Shown here piece after piece: positions 39,001 to 51,000 of a DNA stretch of 64,000 nt. The number at the start of each line of letters is the position of its first letter. The stretch's first letter is position 1. The notes under the pieces were generated by a model, which was given only the letters and a program-made list of their open reading frames with translations, did no database searches and was not told the origin of the DNA. The translations under genes were made by a program, and so were the position numbers. The stretch comes from Lepas anatifera (lineage: Eukaryota > Arthropoda > Thecostraca > Lepadidae), in contig JAOTON010001136.1 in NCBI GenBank assembly GCA_034440635.1, positions 1,426,501 to 1,490,500 of the forward strand. Reading direction: 5' to 3'.

Positions 39001-42000
39001 ATGCTTTAAAGCTACATTCTTCGGAAGAAATGTGCCAATTTAATCAATAGAGCGTTTGAGATAATGCCTGGGAACACTGGCGTATCCAGGGAGGCAAGGG
39101 AGCACTTGCCCCCCCCCTCCTGATCCTCGGTGCCCCCTGATGTCTCCCCCTCCTGAAAGTTCGGTGGTGTCCCCTGAAATGTCGCTTCCCCCGCACGGGC
39201 TGCGAGTACCGGCGCCCCCACAGTAGGAATCGGAGCCCACCTGATAGCTTTTGCCGTCCAAAAGTGACGCCCCTCTGTTCCGGATGTCCCCCTCCGGACC
39301 AGGTGCCCCCTACCCGGGACCGGCAATCCTGGATCCGCCTATGCCTGGGAGCGCCCGGTAGCTGAACGAGTCTCTTGAAGGTAAGGCTGGCGGACAGAGC
39401 GTATCTCCCCCTTGTCGAAGTGCTTGCCTCTCCACTGATGTAACCTTTCCTCGATAAAGGCTGCTGATCTCTGCAACCGGCTGCGGGCAATGGATTGTGG
39501 CATCTTCTCGCCACGTTGGGCTGCATACGCAGGCCTATAGTAGGCTGTTATTACTTGTAATGTATAGCGTAGCTCAGAGCGTACTCCAGTGGAAACGGTG
39601 CCGGTCGAGCCAGCCACCGGAGCGCTTGCAAACATTTTTTAGAAGATCAACGTCCATTGTTATTTTAAGGAAAGTCAAGCCGGACTGTGTTTGCCTTCAC
39701 TGTAGTTTTCCTAGAATGGTTTTATGGCCGTGCTTTTCCAGTTGATAAACGCATGAGCCAAATTTTTCTTTCACTGATATTTTGAGTGCACTAGGTAGAA
39801 CCTTACACCGCTTTGAATCATGCAGCTGGGTGAGCCAAGAATTACATTTCTCCATTTTCTAAGTGACAATTGAAGACACCCTCCAAATCAGCTCTGCCAG
39901 GGGCTTGCGCTGTCATGGGATGTTTTACACCATTCTCCAAACATTACGGAAGAACGAGTCTGCTCGTTTTCCCGTTTCTCCGCTGACTCGGAAATCAGGT
40001 TTGTGTCCGTGTGAAACAAACGGAAGAAACTGGAACGCGGAAGCCATGGAGTGGTTCCCGTGACTAGGGTCCCTGACCTTGCTTTTATCATTGGAGTTAA
40101 ATGCTTCGTTGCTTCACCCGCTCCACACTCGATAGTGTCAGTTCTGCCAGACTGTCACCTATCCCCAGGATAGGCACTGCCTTGCAACAGCGCTATTCTC
40201 AACAAATGGGAAATCTCTTCTGCGAAATATTCGGGCAGCTGAAGTCTTCTCTGGTGCTATCGTTATCAATCGATAGCAGCTCCCATGGACATCGGAAGTG
40301 GGGAACGGGGGGACATGTCCCCAACTGGTGAACTGCAGGACGTCCCCGGAGTTTTTCACTTCTTGACGTATATAATTTTCTTCTTCAATTTTAGTGTTGG
40401 TAACTGCCTCAGTACTTTAGGCCTGGAAAAGTGGAATATGGGGGAGGGGGCAAAAGGCATTTTAGGTCATTCCTTTTCATGCAGTCATGAGAATCTGAAA
40501 GTTGGTGGGCCTGTATCCCCACTACCCCGCCTTCCTACCTGTATGCTTGGTAACGCTCTCAAGGACGTCTTATACAGTCGGGCCCCGTCCCATTAATCTC
40601 TCCCCTCCCGGCCCCGGTCATCGTCAGGAGAGAGACCGTCCCCACCCTCCAGTAAAAGTGTCTGTTGACGTCCCTGGCAGTGACGCTTTTCAGACACCGT
40701 TCATCGTCCAAAGGGATGCTAACTGCTAGAATTGTGTTGGATGACAACTCATCGCCTCGGCAGGTCGCCCGAAGCCGCCGCCACCGCCGCCACCGTCGTC
40801 TCGCCAGGTCACAGCTGAGGGGTCACGACCTCCCCAGACCCCACCCACTCGACCGCCGCCGCCCAACCCGCAGCTGCTGAGCCGGTCACGTGACGGCTGG
40901 GGGCGGGGCCAGCCTGAGACTGACTACGCTAATCTTGGTGAGAGACGAGTACCCAGCGCCTGAAAGCATGCCGGAGGGTGTAATGAGGTGACAGATGTGT
41001 ATCATGTTTGAACACATCTGCACCAGTGGAATGATCTTTCGGTTTGCATCGAAATGTGTCTCTGGGGTTCAGAGATGTGGTTCCTTGGTGTTTTATTGTT
41101 ATTGGTTTTGGTACATACGTGGTTAATGGGCTGCACTTCTGATGCATATGTATATACGTACATATGCATTTTATATCATCGGTGGAAGATCTAATGATTC
41201 GGAGAACCTGGCTGCCTCTGCAATTAAATGTTTCGTTTGAAGTTCTGTTTCTCAAATGTTTTGCCCAGGCGAGCAATTGATCGAATAATTGGATCCTCCA
41301 CCCATGACCATGTATGCACACAAATAGTATTGTGGTGGTTGCTGGCTGGGTTCTGACTTCTGTCGGCAGCGGTGGCATGTGACCTTAAATCGGTCTTCAA
41401 GGCACCAAACCACAGAGATGGGCTCATCGTCACCATCGGTTAGGAACTACGTCTAAAATTGGAAACGTTGAATCGCCCCTGTGATACTATGGGAGGAAAA
41501 AATCTGAAAATATCGGATGGTTACCCATTCCCTCCTTCATCATTATATTTGGGGTTTTAGGGCGCGTCGACAACGTAGGTCATATGGCAGTAAACCCATT
41601 CCATCTAAAAATACTTCGGGTCACTGCATAAGGTAGGGGGGATGATAATGATAGTTAAAAATAATTTTCGGAATAGACCTATTGCCACCCAGGGGTGATT
41701 CTAGGGTTAAAATGGAGACTTTGAGTGCAGAAGAAATGGTTCTACCTTGCAAAAAACTTCGACCATGGGCAAGTGAAAATTTCGTCTCTGATGGTTGTTT
41801 TCCGGTACCTATTGAGTGTTCCATTGGACCTACTTTCTTAATTTCTCTTGCAAATAATTCCAGAAGTATTTGTATTAAGGCAATATCAGTCTGCGCATCT
41901 GTTAACTGACAGCTTTTGCAATATTTTTGACAAAAAATACCCAGCTAGGTCAGGTCACTGAGTTATGACGTCATTCCTATGCCCATGCATAGTAATTTTT

Positions 42001-45000
42001 CGAAGTGGAAATCTAGCTCGCTCTTAGAAATGCAAGACGAAATTTCTGAATAGCATTCAAAAGCTGTTGACTTGAAAATGTGATATGTCACGGATGTCCG
42101 GTTAGGTTCATAGCTATGTCAGCAGTGGTCACCAGGGTAAACACAATTATCTGAGTTTTTAAAATTACAATTAAACGCAGTATAACTATGATTTCGGTGT
42201 CATGGAGACCATTTGGCCTATACTAATCAAGGTTATGCATGCTCTTGCTCTGTTGGGGTAATTTATGCCTTTGACGTTACATCACGACCACCCTGCTACC
42301 TGAACTCTCGGCCGTGTTCCTCTCCCCAGAAGGTGACGGGTACCGGGAGAGTCCGGTAGAGTTGGTAGGTTCTACGTAGAATGCTACCGCATTAACTTGA
42401 CTTGATATAAGGTGCTTGGGCACTAACTGATTTTTGTCTCTGCAAGGGTTTTCGAAGTAGTTATTTCCGTTTGATTTCACTTTTTGCCACTGTAACCATG
42501 TGTCTAAGCGTGAAAGGGGAGCCTCATTTGGCCTCTGCAAGGAAACGAACAGGTGTCATCTTCGCTCCGACGGCCCGGTGCGAAGATTTAGAAGATATCC
42601 GGTGGCATTAATATGTTTTTTCCAGCTCAACGAGTCGAATGACATGCGACATGGCCATCTTAAGTTACGGGATACCCTTATACTTGACCATGACCTGAGG
42701 TCGAGGACCACGGGTCAGAATCAAATAATGACATGTCAGGTCATATTACATACCATTTGAAGTCCTTTGTCATGAAGCAAAATGATTGTTGTATCTTTGT
42801 GTCCAAAAATATAGCCAAAATGTATTTCATAATGGTGTACGTTGGTAACATCTAGTTACCTCATTGTTGATCTGACCTCAAAGTATTGTCAGCAATTATA
42901 TTGTTTTATTATTGTATTGTTTGCAATTATTTATTCCATGTGATCGGCAAAATTGAAATCTAGCTCTTTTAGCAGCCGAGTTGCGCTCTAGTCCACTTTT
43001 TAGGATAGCAAATTTGGCTTAAAGTGTTAACACGCGGACTGGAGGGTACCTAGAGTCGCCCACCTTTTTCCAAGGTGGCCGGAGAACCGCTCGTAGCCGA
43101 AAGGCGATACTTAGTCACATTTGAGAGCATTTAACGGCATGTCGATTAGTGAAGACATTTTTAAAATCGGTTGAATTTCGTTTTACTTATAGGCTTTCAA
43201 AGTCAGACCTGCATTTTGAGATCGCTGCAATCGCACGGTCGAACCATTTCACTTGCATTAGAGACCGATGGTGACGTCATAACGCCATATAACCGGGATA
43301 ATATGTTAAGTTCACCTCAAATGAAGGTCAAGGTCAATTTCAAGGTCCAGGTCAGGTCATATCAGTAATTTCAATGTCATTGACCCCAGTGCTTCCGGTC
43401 ATATAGCGTTACCCGGTCTGACGTATATTATGCTATGACGTCATAGCTAAAATACCTCAATGCAAAGGTCGAGGTCAAAGACCAGGGTCAAAGGTCATTG
43501 GTAAAGGTCAGTACTTATATCCCATTAAACAGTTGCTATAGTGTTCTTAACCCTCCCACCGGGCCATCGATGGCCCCCTAAGGTTTTTCCGGGAAAACAG
43601 AAAACTGCATCATTTTCCCATCATCCTCAAATTTTTAACCCGGGTCACCCAGGTCGGGTGCCAGACGAGGCCAACCAGGTCACCTCACTTCAACTTTAGA
43701 GCTCTGTAAGAGCTACATTTCGAAGTCGATCGATTTGAAACTTCCTACACTTTATGACCCCTCCAGGGTCTCTAAGGTGTATATCCGGGATTTTTCGATT
43801 TCGTGTCCTTAGGTCAGGTCACGAGGCGACCTCTCCTATTGGAAAAGCATGGGGAAAAGCTGTTTCATGATATAAAGCCACAAAAATGACTGCAAATGCT
43901 CAGACTGCTCAGAACAGCGTTTTTGGACACCTTTCCGGACCCCAGGGGTCATATTGGCCGTTTGACTTTTCCAAGGTCATCCAGGTCACCGGGTCAAAAC
44001 AGTATTTTGACAATAACTTTTGACCTAATTAAGCTAGAGCGCTGAAACAAACACAATCGTGTTTGTCTTGTCACTGGCCTTCATTTGATATACGGCAAGG
44101 TCACTTTTTGACCTTTCGTGACCTCAGGTCATATTAGATCACGAGGTGACCTTTGGAGGTTAAAACACTAGCGGGAGATCTTTACGTTCCGCATAGCGGA
44201 AAAAGGACTGGCAATTTACTATCAAATGTACTTTACCAGAACTCAATAGCTCTAATGACATAGAGTTATGCTCAGTTTGTTAATCATTGCATATTTGAAT
44301 GAAAATAGCCGATCTTGACCTAATTTGACCTCTGGGAGGTCAAACCATTGACCTGAGCACTAAAACATGTAGGTAATTTCTTACTGAATTCACGCGAGCT
44401 TCCTAGTGCACTTTGCAGATTTGCGCTAACGCCCATATTTTCGAGTTAGAGGGGGAGCCATCGATGGCCCCGGTGGGGCGAAGGTGGCGCTGGACCGCCG
44501 GTGGGGCGCGGGTTAATAGTGTACATTACGGTAGTTACCATATTGGGACCTTATAGGTCATGACCTTGATGGCCTTGAACCTCAAAATGGCAGAAATATT
44601 ATTTCCGATCTTCCATCATGAGTCTGGTCCGCCTGTAGCTTGTTTCCGTCTTTTTCCGCATAATCCATCATTTTCCAATAGGTACCCATCATGGCCAATA
44701 TTTCACCTTTATGACCTCGTTTGCCTTGCAGATATTGACCTAGGTAAATGAAAACTAGCCATGATTTAGACCACCATAGCCAACATCCACCCTCCAACCG
44801 GCGTTTTTCTACACCTCTTAGTATCCGAGATCTTGGAGGAGGCTTACCAGGCCCACTCCAGAGCGCGTTAGTGCCAGACCCTCTCCGTGCAAGTGTTAAT
44901 AATGACATCATAGGTCAGTAACCTGACTTGACACGATTTTTGAAAGCTTAAAAATTGAATATAAATTTTACTAAGTTTTGTTTCTTTGGTGTAATTATAC

Positions 45001-48000
45001 TCACAAATATTCGCGAAAACCGAAAGGGACAGGACCGATTGGACGCCCGTGCGGTACCGGGAAATGACTGGCAGAAATGCAAATTTTCAATTGCCGATGG
45101 TCGAAGTTTTTTGAAAGCTAGACCCTTAACAAAACCATCAATAGCTATCATTTTTCATATAGAATCATATGTTAAGTGGCAACTGAGCAACGATAACATT
45201 AATATTTATCATCCCCCTAATAAGGCTGATATATAGAGCTCTCACATAGTCGCCCATTTCGCCTGCTCCTAAACGTTAAAGTGGAAATGTTTTTGGAAGA
45301 AAGATGTGCTTTTGCAATCTCCGTTGAAGTAGAAAGTATGTTTTACCCTTTTATTTTTTATTCACTAATTTTACTCTGTTCTTATTTGCACAGTTTATCA
45401 CAAGGGTGTGAGTGTATATCTCTTGGCGGGTAGCCAAAGACCCCGTAATGAAACTTTGAAGTAGTGCTGAAACACCCCTTAAATTTTATACATCTCATGT
45501 TAGGAACCTCAAATCGGGCGCTTTGCTGTTCAACAGGCCCGTGGGAAGACCAAAACACACTTAACATTTTACTATTGCCTGTATCGTGGTGGTAATTGAC
45601 AATGTTTCAGGTTCGGGCCCCTCTCATCATTTTAGAATTCCACACACCTGGTTATCCCCTTGTTTCGAAGCCTCTCTGTTCGGTGCATCCGCGGTGTTGT
45701 GTGCATTTTCACCAGGGGCATGTTGAATGTTTTAGTTCTGCCAAGACGTAGAGCAGCGGCCGTGCAGGGTGGCCGGGCTTTCCACACTTCTGGTTGGCGG
45801 TGGCCGGTGCCCCCCCGTGCAGGATGCGGCGGCGGCTGCACTGAGTGCATGACATCACTCCTCAGGCGTCAGCAGGGTGGGACTGGCGCCCAAAAAGCCG
45901 GACCGCCACCGCGCGCAGGCCGACCCGGACGGAGCCGACGCCGACAACGGTGACGTCACGGCCCAGCCGGCGCAGGTGCGTGACACGCGCGGCCGCGTGA
46001 CGCACGGTGGGGTCACGCGTGCGCTCTCGCCGGTGGCGCCGACACGGCGATTGGCGAGTGTGCGCCGAACCAACAAACACGGAAATGGCACTGTGACTTG
46101 GGTCAACGGAACTGGGTGAGGCGCTCCCGGGGCGTGACCGGTCGTCCTGGTTCCACCACCCCCCTCCCCACCAAAGGTCCACCACCTGCTGATCGATAAA
46201 GATAAGGGGAACGTTTGTAAATAACGACAATTCCTGTACCGTTAAGCATCAAGGGCGAATATAAAATCCTTCATGTCTGGTTAGCCTTTTGTGAATCATG
46301 ATTGTTATACTTTCTTATCAGAATATCGTTGAATATTTGTGCTCCATGTATTTTTCGCGGGAGTCGGTGTCAATAGTAGGTTTTCCCCGGATGATATTTT
46401 GATGCTGAATATTTATTTTCGACAAGAACAGTGCAACGTTTGACCGGTCCCCAGACCTCACAGAAGATGGTGTAGGAGACATAAGATGAGCGTGTTATGT
46501 CTGCTGATACTATGCAGACTTTGTGTTTATTCAGTTTATGCCGTTGGAAAGGAAATGCTAAATTAAGTAGAAGTATACTTGGATCAAGTTACACTACATC
46601 ACGGAAGCTATTCCGGAGAAACACGATATTAACAGCTCCCCTGAGAATAAAACTTGCTTTGAGCTTTACTCCATGCAACTGGTATTTGGCGTGCCAGCTG
46701 ACGACTGGCTGCATATTTATCTGCTGGAACTGCGGTGTCAGCGAGCGAAGTTTCCTTTCCGTCCAGTTTGCATCCCGTCCGCCTTGCATAACCTCGCCCG
46801 CGGGGTAGTGGGAGGGGAGCGCGCAGGCCGCCGTCTTTGTTGCAGCCCCATGCTACCGGCCTCGCCAGCGAGCAGGGGTAAAGAGAACAAACGCGACCAG
46901 TGGGTACAAGTCCAGCCATGCTGCCTGTCAGACGTGATGGACAAGTTCATTGGAAGCCTATAGCAGCTGTGTGACGCACGCAGAGGCTGCAGAGGTGTTT
47001 GGAGGCGGCTGGGATGGTACGTGTACTGGCACCTTCGCCCGCACGCCTGCATGCTGTGGTTTCGGCCGCTGACACGGTGCATGCGCGGCGGTACACGGTA
47101 CCTGTTATGCAACGCACACTACGTATGTCGGCGCAAGCCAGCTCAACCCTGGCGTTGCCGCAGGGCCTCAGCGTACGGGGCGTCACGGCTCCTGGACGGG
47201 TCTCCGTCCCGGAGCCGTCCGTAGACTGGATCGGACTCGTCAGAAAAGTGCGGAGTCTCGGATCTGGTGTCGGATTCGCGTTTTTGGTGGATTAGTCCTG
47301 GTTTTAAGTGCGGATTGTATTCAAGATTGGCAGTGAGTTTCAAAAAACGAATTTGGTCGAAAAAAACGGGAACAGCCTGGACTGTCTGAATTTTGAAGAC
47401 CACACTGTCACTGAGGTCAAGCGAGACAGTGTCCTGTAGTCGCTGTCAGATGTATTCAATGTCACTAACTGGTCATACTTGGGCTTAGACTGGTCATACT
47501 GGAGCTTAGACTTGAGAAGTTTTCTAAAATTTGATCCACACCAAGCACTCGCACAAATTTGCCTAAGCGTTGTCCAGCGGTATTGTGCCATGCGTCATAG
47601 TATAAGAAGCTAAGAGCCGTGTGAGTGCGCGGCCTGGTGGAGTGGAGTCGCGTGCTTGACCGGCGACACGTCCTGCAGCAGGCTCCCGCTGCCGACCCGT
47701 GGCGTCCGCAGCCCTCGCGGCTCAGCCTGCGCAGGCCGGCGGCCGCTGTGCCGGATCGACTGCAGGACAGCTATGACGCCGTCACCGCCAGCAACCTGCA
47801 GGCGCTCAGACAGATCCTCAACCAGGTGAGACGCCCGGACAGGTCCTCAACCAGTTGAGACGCACGGACAGGTCCTCAACCAGGTGAGACGCCCGGACAG
47901 GTCCTCAACCAGGTGAGACGCACGGACAGGTCCTCAACCAGGTGAGACGCCCGGACAGATCCTCAACCAGGTGAGACGCACGGACAGGTCCTCAACCAGG

Positions 48001-51000
48001 TGAGACGCACGGACAGGTCCTCAACACTTTGAGACGCCCGAACAGGTCCTCAACACTGTGAGACGCCCGGACAGGTCCTCAACCAGGTGAGACGCACGGA
48101 CAGGTCCTCAAACTTTGAGACGCCCGAAGGTCCTCACACTGTGGACGCCCGGACAGGTCCTCAACCAGGTGAGACGCTCAGACAGGTGAGACGCCCCATC
48201 CTCGGGGACAGTAACCTCGTTAGATAACGTGATTACGATTTTGTGATGTGATATGAAGTGGCATGGTATCATTTATGATAACAGTGACAAACTTTCCGAA
48301 GTTTTCTAAGATCCCATCTGTTTTTACTCTGTGTCGTCTCGGGTCAACGCTATGATTCAAGGCTGGTACAGGATCAGAACGTGGTAGAGCAATGTCACCT
48401 CTGTTGCTGTTTTCACCGCGTCATGATTGGTTTGGACATTGGTAACGAGAGAGGGTGCTGGAATGCCAAATTATTGCCGCCTGCTCTTTCATTCAAATAC
48501 TAGCGACAAAAACTTTTTCAAGGATAAGACGTTCGTTGACCTCCGTTAAGTTCGTTATTAGTCCGACCTTCGAAATGATTGGTGGCAGACCAATTCGTCT
48601 TCCGCGGAGGTATCTAATGAAATCCAGAAATGTTTTAATCATACGGATAGCTTGTGGCAGCATAATGGCGAGAAATATATAAAAGATATTGATCGTCAGC
48701 ATGTCAATATAAAATATCGTATATCAATATTTTGTCACAGAAGTCGTCATTTTCACATTAGGGTCAGAGCGAGGGCGGTTTTTTGTAAAGGCGTGCATTG
48801 GAATTTTTTAAGAAGAATACGCTACCAGACCTGTTGATGCTGGTGACAGCGAAATATCGTCGCGATTTTTTGGCCCTTTTGTATCTAATATCAAGTCTAA
48901 AATATATTGGCATGCTAACGATCAATATATTTTATGTCTTAAATCCAGAAATGTTTCAAAGCTCTTCTGGGGGGTCATTTTATTTCCTAGCTCGTCTAGT
49001 GGGAGACCAACCGAGTCAGACCCTGGTTTCACCTACCACTTTGTGGAACGGCAAAATCGCTGTTTTTAGACCTTTTGGTCTTATATCAATATTTTGTTAG
49101 AAGTCGTCATTTTCACATTAGGGCTGCTCAAAGCGATGCACTTATGGCACATATTGACTCGTAATAATTTGCGGAAAAAGCAAAATGGTATCCAATTGGG
49201 TCTTCCTGGCAATGTCCGGTTTTCCAGCTGTCTGCTGCTGCTCAGCTGCTGGCCGTCCATTCACTGTCGGGCGCCACTGCTCAACCATCGGCTGTCCCTC
49301 TCTCCGCACAGACACCCTGCTTTATCAGTGATCTGGTACTGGTAACGGCCCTACCTCTATCAATAACCACCCTCACTGCAGGCAAAATGCCTAGCACCCC
49401 CAGGAAAGGGCATGAAGGTACCGCCGCAGGCCACGTCCTTCTTTGTCGGTCACCGCTAGAGCCGCACCTTCTCTCTGTCGGCTACCTTCGCCACATTGCT
49501 GACCACCCCTGATCTAGCGTCGACCATGCTCCTTTTACCAGAGCTGCGTACCTCGTCGGGCCATTCTCCTTGTACCATGGAACACCCAAGTTCCACCGTT
49601 GGACGCTCCCACTGCACCGTTGGACGCTCCACACGGCCAGCCGCTCTACTCTACCGTCAGCCCCCTACTCTACCGTCAGCCCCCTCACTCTACCGTCAGC
49701 CGCTCCCACTCCACGGCCAGCCGCTCCCACTCTACCGTCAGCCGCTCCCACTCTATCGTCAGCCACTCCCACTCTACCGTCAGCCGCTCCCACTCTATCG
49801 TCAGCCCCTCACTCCACCGTCACCCCTAACTCCACCGTCAGCCGCTCCAACTCTACCGTCAGCCGCTCCCACTCTACCGTCAGCCGCTCCCACTCTACCG
49901 TCAGCCCCCTCACTCCACCGTCAGCCGCTCCCACTCTATCGTCAGCCGCTCTCACTCTATCGTCAGCCGCTCCACTCTCACTCCTCCGTCAGCCGCTCCA
50001 ACTCTACCGTTCGACGCCCCTCACTCCACCGTTACCCCTCACTCTGCCGTCAGCCGCTCCCACTCTATCGTCAGCCGCTCCCACTCTACCGTCAGCCCCC
50101 TCACTCCACCGTCAGCCGCTCCCACTCTATCGTCAGCCGCTCTCACTCTATCGTCAGCCGCTCCCACTCCACCGTCAGCCTCCTCCACCGTCAGCCGCTC
50201 CAACTCTACCGTTCAGACGCCCCTACTCCACTGTCAGCCTCCCACTCTACCGTCAGCCGCTCCCACTCTATCGTCAGCCGCTCCCACTCTACCGTCAGCC
50301 CCCTCACTCCACCGTCAGCCGCTCCCACTCTATCGTCAGCCGCTCTCACTCTACCGTCAGCCGCTCCCACTCCACCGTCAGCCGCTCCCACTCCACCGTC
50401 AGCCGCTCCTCATCCCCACTAGCCGTCCCACTCAACCGTCAGCCGCTCCCACTCCACCGTCAGCTCCATCGCCGCTCCCTACTCCACTGTTACACTCTAC
50501 CGTCAGCCGCTCCTACTCTACCGTCAGCTGCCCCCTCTCCATTATGGGCCTTCCGGTTACCAAGATTTCCGATGGGGGGCACATGGTGGGGGAGGGGGGC
50601 CATCCGAACCAAGCCACTTTGGATGGCAAAGCCATCAGGTGGACGCCAAATCCTATTGTGGGAGGCGCGTATACTCGTATCCTGGAGGAGGGCTGGGAAG
50701 TGACATGAGTGAAGTGGGAGCGCCGTTACTATTTCAGGGGGCGCCGAGGGCTGATTGGGGAGAGTGCTAGTTCCCTCACTTTCCCCCTGCCCCTGTATCC
50801 GCCCATGTCTTTAATTACGCCCAGTCTGCGTTCGCCGCTGACGCACAGCTCGTGCCGGCCCATGAACCGTTGGCCAGCCCCTCAAGTCCAATTTCGGCCC
50901 GAAACAAAATAATGCACGGATGTATCCGAGGATGTTTTAATACGCCACCGCCTGAAAAAGGAACGCTGAAATTTTTCACCGAAAGCTGTCATGTAAATGT

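Larger units (their letters stand above)
16534..40763 (+). other. Intron 2
   Basis: The intron is 24,230 bp, with donor GAAG|GTGAGT and acceptor GCCTCGGCAG|GT, phase 1. It holds hAT-like elements (21711, 25578, 26049, 27722, 28665, 39075), a TA-flanked DNA element (27078-28526), two SINEs, a Penelope-like relic (31.4-32.3 kb), a hAT transposase relic (34.1-34.6 kb) and CpG-rich islands at 29.1-31.0 and 38.2-38.7 kb. I recognise nothing in 18800-20250, 22970-23800, 23860-25330, 30990-31400, 32260-33470, 35300-36770 or 36940-38230. Additional phase-1 cassette exons in this intron cannot be excluded. Confidence 0.6.
40938..45865 (+). other. Intron 3
   Basis: The intron is 4,928 bp, phase 1, with acceptor CTCCTCAG|GC. 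It contains a tract rich in AGGTCA/TGACCT words (about 42640-44370) and a TTAA-flanked MITE (43551-44512). Similar sequences occur in opposite orientation at 41690-41830 and 45020-45130 (sharing GGTCGAAGTTTTTTG-like words). I see no gene in 40938-42600 or 44520-45860. Confidence 0.6.

Noticed and set aside
49496..50703. Plus-strand open frames of 308 and 377 codons
   Set aside because: They are created by a stop-free 21-bp minisatellite whose three frames are all open; there is no domain and no splice support.
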